From Paramuribaculum sp. (GTDB taxonomy: Bacteria; Bacteroidota; Bacteroidia; Bacteroidales; Muribaculaceae): 8,074 bases of DNA. The number at the start of each line of letters is the position of its first letter. The first letter of the stretch is position 1. Of this stretch, positions 5,386 through 8,074 are shown in pieces. Location: assembly GCA_029062075.1 (NCBI GenBank), contig JAIDQW010000090.1, forward strand, positions 1-8,074, read 5' to 3'. The notes under the pieces are model-generated. The model searched no databases. It saw only the letters and a program-made list of their open reading frames with translations, and was not told the origin of the DNA. The position numbers were made by a program, and so were the translations under genes.

Positions 5386-6329
5386 TCAACAGGGTAGGTG
5401 TCAAAGGCATAGAGGTCGGTTGACAGGTAACGCTCACCGGTGTCTGGAAGAATTGCAACTATCACTTTTCCGGTATTTTCAGCCTTCTTAGCCTCGGTTA
5501 TCGCTGCTGAAAGCGCAGCTCCTGATGAGATACCTGCAAGTACACCCTCTTTCTGAGCCAGTAACCTTGATGCCTTTATCGCATCTTTATCTGTCACCCT
5601 AATCACTTTATCAACAACTTCCGGATTGTAATTCTCAGGGACGAATCCAGCACCGATTCCTTGAATTTTATGTGGACCGGGTTTGCCTCCAGAAAGCACA
5701 GGGCTTGCGTCCGGCTCTACGGCAAATGCCTTGATGTCAGGGTTGTGTTGCTTAAGGGTTGAAGCAGCTCCGCTCAGTGTGCCTCCTGTGCCTACACATG
5801 CGATGAATATGTCAACCTTACCATCGGTGTCTCTCCAAATTTCCTCGCCGGTAGTGCGGACATGAGCTGCGGGATTTGCGGGATTCTCAAATTGACCGAG
5901 AATAATAGATCCGGGTGTGGAATCTCTTAGCTCCTCAGCTTTTCTGATAGCTCCCGTCATGCCTTCGCTACCGGGAGTCAGCACAAGAGTAGCTCCAAGT
6001 GCTTTGAGAAGTTTGCGCCTCTCTTCGCTCATAGTTTCAGGCATTGTGAGAACGAGCTTGTAACCTTTGACAGTTGCAACCCAAGCGAGTCCTATTCCGG
6101 TATTTCCGCTTGTAGGTTCAATTATCACCGCACCTGGAGCTAGTCTGCCCTCTGCTTCGGCAGCCTCTATCATAGACAGCGCCACTCTATCCTTGACGCT
6201 CCCTCCGGGATTGAACGATTCAAGTTTTACAAGTATTCTCGCCTTGCAATTTTCCGATTTTTCGATATTTTTCACCTCAAGCAGGGGAGTATTGCCAATG
6301 AGTTCGGTTATTGAGTCGTAAATTTTCAT
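5382..6329 (-). CDS. cysK: Cysteine synthase A (O-acetylserine sulfhydrylase)
   Basis: PLP enzyme of fold type II that joins O-acetylserine and sulfide to form cysteine in the cytosol. It is 315 residues, the usual length for CysK. Visible features are: the PLP-binding lysine K46 in PGGSVKDR (41-48); the substrate loop TSGNTG (73-78); the phosphate-binding loop GTGGT (180-184); KIQGIGAGF (221-229); the serine S269 in GISSGAA that contacts the PLP ring; and PDTGERYLST (295-304). The KIQGIGAGF and PDTGERY segments favour CysK over the larger cystathionine beta-synthase; CysM remains a less likely alternative. It lies 37 bases downstream of the sugar-phosphate transferase gene on the same strand. 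No TAnnTTTG box is seen in the gap, so the two may be co-transcribed. It converges on tcdA, sharing the four bases TTAA, with no terminator between. Confidence 0.95.
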   Translation of the reverse strand: MKIYDSITELIGNTPLLEVKNIEKSENCKARILVKLESFNPGGSVKDRVALSMIEAAEAEGRLAPGAVIIEPTSGNTGIGLAWVATVKGYKLVLTMPETMSEERRKLLKALGATLVLTPGSEGMTGAIRKAEELRDSTPGSIILGQFENPANPAAHVRTTGEEIWRDTDGKVDIFIACVGTGGTLSGAASTLKQHNPDIKAFAVEPDASPVLSGGKPGPHKIQGIGAGFVPENYNPEVVDKVIRVTDKDAIKASRLLAQKEGVLAGISSGAALSAAITEAKKAENTGKVIVAILPDTGERYLSTDLYAFDTYPVD

Positions 6330-6366
6330 ATAAGTCAGTTTATTCAGGTATTATAACAATTGTTTT

Positions 6367-7761
6367 TCAGAATGCGTTCTCATCACCCTTAAAAATGTTG
6401 ATGAGTGTCCGCGCTATAATCTTTGCGTCAAGCATAAAAGACCAGTTTTCTATATACCAGACATCGTGCTCTACACGCTTCTCCATTTTCCAGAGCTTAT
6501 CGGTGGAACCTCTGAAACCGTTGACCTGTGCCCAACCGGTAATACCCGGTTTAACAGAATGCCGCACCATGTATTTGGCAATCAAAGGCTGGTAATATTC
6601 GGTATGGCTCACCATGTGAGGTCTCGGGCCTACAATTGACATCTGCCCTATAAAGACATTGAATATCTGCGGTAGTTCATCAATGCTCGAATGGCGTAGG
6701 ATTTTACCTATCGGAGTGACTCGCGGATCGTTCTTCTCTACAGGTGCCTCATCGTCCGGATTATAATACATTGTGCGAAATTTGAGGCAATCAAACGGTT
6801 TGCCTTTATAACCGGTGCGTTTTTGGCGATAAAATACCGGTCCGCCTGATGAGAGTTTTATAGCTATGGCAACCGGTATGAAAACCAACGGGAAAATTAG
6901 AATAGCAGTACCTGATATCACCAAGTCCATCATTCTTTTGGCTGCTCTTGAAGTCCACACCGAAAGCGGTGATCTCGTAACCGGCATCACCGCAAGATGC
7001 CCCAGAGTGTCAATTTTGAATCCGCGAGGCACAAATCTTGAAATCTGCGGCACATAATAATATTGCGCTTTATTATTATCGGCTACAGCCACAGTTGTCA
7101 GGAGTGATGACGGATTGTCCCCCGGCAGGGTACAGAAAATTTCGTCAACTTTGTTCTCCTTAACAAATTGTTCAAGTTCGCTTATATCAGCAGTAAATAC
7201 GTTATATTCACCGTCATTAAAAGGAGTATCACCGAAAACGGCGAGTACTCGGTAGCCGAATCCGGGGTCATTTTCCAGCTCATACAGCAGCTTTTTTGAG
7301 GTCTCATTATTGCCCACAATAACTACCCGGCTGTAATTTTTACCATGACGGCGGTAAGCTTTCAGGAGTGTACGTGTAAGAGTTCTTGCAATAGGTAAAA
7401 GTATTATTGCAAGAGCATAAAAAACTGCAAGTGTCTGCCACTGAGGCCCATTAATTCCGCTAAGATAAATGAGAGAAATGAAAACAAGCGCGTGGAATCC
7501 GAGAGCCCTTATAGCATCCATAGCGGTACGCTCCATTTTCATGGCTCTGTAGGAAGAATTGCGGTAGAGATTCCAACCCGCCGGAATCCATGCGGCAATG
7601 GCAAGTAATTCAACAGGCATTGACAGCCACAGAATTCTTTGCTCATAAGGAATAAGAAAAGATGCAAGGGTATATGACACAACCATCGCGGCTATGTCAG
7701 AAACAGATAGCACCACCGGCACCATCTTGCCATACCGTATTCTTTTTTCAATTCCGGTCAA
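6367..7761 (-). CDS. Polyprenyl-phosphate sugar-phosphate transferase (WcaJ/WbaP type), initiating exopolysaccharide synthesis
   Basis: 464 residues; inner-membrane enzyme that transfers a hexose 1-phosphate from a nucleotide sugar to undecaprenyl phosphate. The N-terminal half has four hydrophobic segments (about 14-35, 45-63, 85-101, 107-126). A Rossmann-like CoA_binding_3 domain follows (RVVIVGNNETSKKLL, from 145). The catalytic domain starts with KRMMDL (275-280) and one re-entrant hydrophobic helix (281-303). It continues with GPVFYRQKRTG (307-317), LKFRTM (326-331), the catalytic D361-E362 in IDELPQ, SIVGPRP (375-381) and KPGITGWAQV (404-413). The length fits the WcaJ family; glucose-, galactose- and other-sugar-specific members cannot be told apart here. 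The open frame begins with TTG at 7761; an upstream in-frame TAA excludes a longer start, and the first ATG is codon 13 (7725). No polysaccharide cluster is visible in this window; its neighbours are a DUF349-like gene and cysK. Confidence 0.92.
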   Translation of the reverse strand: MTGIEKRIRYGKMVPVVLSVSDIAAMVVSYTLASFLIPYEQRILWLSMPVELLAIAAWIPAGWNLYRNSSYRAMKMERTAMDAIRALGFHALVFISLIYLSGINGPQWQTLAVFYALAIILLPIARTLTRTLLKAYRRHGKNYSRVVIVGNNETSKKLLYELENDPGFGYRVLAVFGDTPFNDGEYNVFTADISELEQFVKENKVDEIFCTLPGDNPSSLLTTVAVADNNKAQYYYVPQISRFVPRGFKIDTLGHLAVMPVTRSPLSVWTSRAAKRMMDLVISGTAILIFPLVFIPVAIAIKLSSGGPVFYRQKRTGYKGKPFDCLKFRTMYYNPDDEAPVEKNDPRVTPIGKILRHSSIDELPQIFNVFIGQMSIVGPRPHMVSHTEYYQPLIAKYMVRHSVKPGITGWAQVNGFRGSTDKLWKMEKRVEHDVWYIENWSFMLDAKIIARTLINIFKGDENAF

Positions 7762-7793
7762 ACCCTGTACTGTTTAATAATCAGAATTAATAT

Positions 7794-7841
7794 AAATAAA
7801 ATTGAGGCTGCCTCCTATATATAACTTTGGTGCAGCCTCAA
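7794..7841 (-). terminator. Rho-independent terminator of the DUF349-like gene
   Basis: A perfect 10-bp inverted repeat, TTGAGGCTGC (7802-7811) and GCAGCCTCAA (7832-7841), has a 20-base loop. On the minus strand it is followed by TTTTATTT (7801-7794). It starts 11 bases after the stop codon of the upstream partial gene and separates it from the sugar-phosphate transferase. Confidence 0.82.
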
Positions 7842-7852
7842 ATATTATACTA

Positions 7853-8074
7853 TTATTTCAGTTTTGATGAAATAACTTTTATTTTACCTGAAATTTCAGT
7901 GAGTTCATCACGCAATCTCTGGATTTTCCTTTCAAGATCGCGCAGCATAGAGTCACCGCTCTTGGAGCTGGAATTAAAGAAACCGAGATTATTTTCGTAG
8001 GTCTGCAATTCGTTTTTGCGCTGCTCAAAGGCTCTTGTGAGTCGGTCGCGTTCCTTTATCAGGCGAGTCTTGTC
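7853..8074 (-). CDS. C-terminal end of a probable DUF349-domain protein (cut by window edge)
   Basis: 73 codons before a TAA stop, open at the right window edge. The tail is highly charged and predicted to be coiled coil: KERDRLTRAFEQRKNEL, then TYENNLGFFNSSSK, then LERKIQRLRDELTEI. From memory, the TYENNxGFxxxSSK block followed by a basic-acidic helix is the conserved end of Bacteroidales proteins made of repeated DUF349 domains, whose function is not settled. No DUF349 repeat itself is visible, so the assignment rests on the tail alone; another coiled-coil protein is possible. The stop is followed by a rho-independent terminator. Confidence 0.65.
   Translation of the reverse strand, partial: DKTRLIKERDRLTRAFEQRKNELQTYENNLGFFNSSSKSGDSMLRDLERKIQRLRDELTEISGKIKVISSKLK

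Noticed and set aside
5683..5865. Plus-strand open frames opposite cysK and the sugar-phosphate transferase
   Set aside because: They lie antisense to clearly identified enzymes and show no domain, membrane or start-site signal of their own.
7822..7829. Plus-strand TAACTTTG resembling a -7 box
   Set aside because: It lies in the loop of a terminator, the only upstream TTG is 17 bases away rather than 19-21, and no plus-strand gene follows.

Overview
The window looks like gut-type Bacteroidales (Bacteroidota), possibly close to Muribaculaceae; the family is an inference. The supporting signs are: promoter-like boxes of the Bacteroidota TAnnTTTG type; a BspA-type leucine-rich-repeat surface protein ending in an Ig-like domain and a secretion-type C-terminal tail; the start of a GH110-type alpha-1,3-galactosidase; and a DUF349-type protein tail. 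There are seven protein genes, two of them cut by the window edges. All are on the minus strand except tcdA.

Reading the minus strand from right to left: 7853-8074 is the C-terminal end of a DUF349-like protein, closed by a hairpin terminator at 7794-7841. Next is a large polyprenyl-phosphate sugar-phosphate transferase of the WcaJ/WbaP type (6367-7761), which starts a capsule or exopolysaccharide repeat unit. After 37 bases comes cysK (5382-6329, cysteine synthase), possibly on the same transcript. The plus-strand gene tcdA (4651-5385, tRNA ct6A37 dehydratase) converges on cysK and shares the four bases TTAA with it as overlapping stop codons. Divergent from tcdA is a six-segment ion-channel gene (3846-4577) whose selectivity filter reads TVGCD instead of TVGYGD.

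The most interesting part is 3345-3850. A heptamer-type tandem repeat runs from the channel stop codon into a good Bacteroidota promoter (ATTG, 20 bases, TACCTTTG; 3755-3786). This promoter should drive an RNA of about 355 nt on the minus strand, rich in stems, ending in eight U residues at 3395-3402. No protein of normal size fits there. The last 90 nt can fold in mutually exclusive ways that resemble an attenuator or riboswitch expression platform. The RNA ends 50 bases before the start codon of the 877-residue LRR protein (711-3344), and no clear second promoter lies between them. It is therefore either an independent small RNA or a long regulatory leader of the surface-protein gene. I do not recognise its family.

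The LRR gene is a mosaic: about 22 solenoid repeats in AT-rich DNA, then an Ig-like domain and a C-terminal tail in DNA of ordinary composition. It ends in a strong hairpin terminator (650-690). A short 9-bp tandem repeat (609-644) and the N-terminal third of the GH110 enzyme (1-495) follow. The surface protein, the glycosidase and the sugar transferase fit a host-associated life on mucosal glycans. The rest (cysK, tcdA) is housekeeping.
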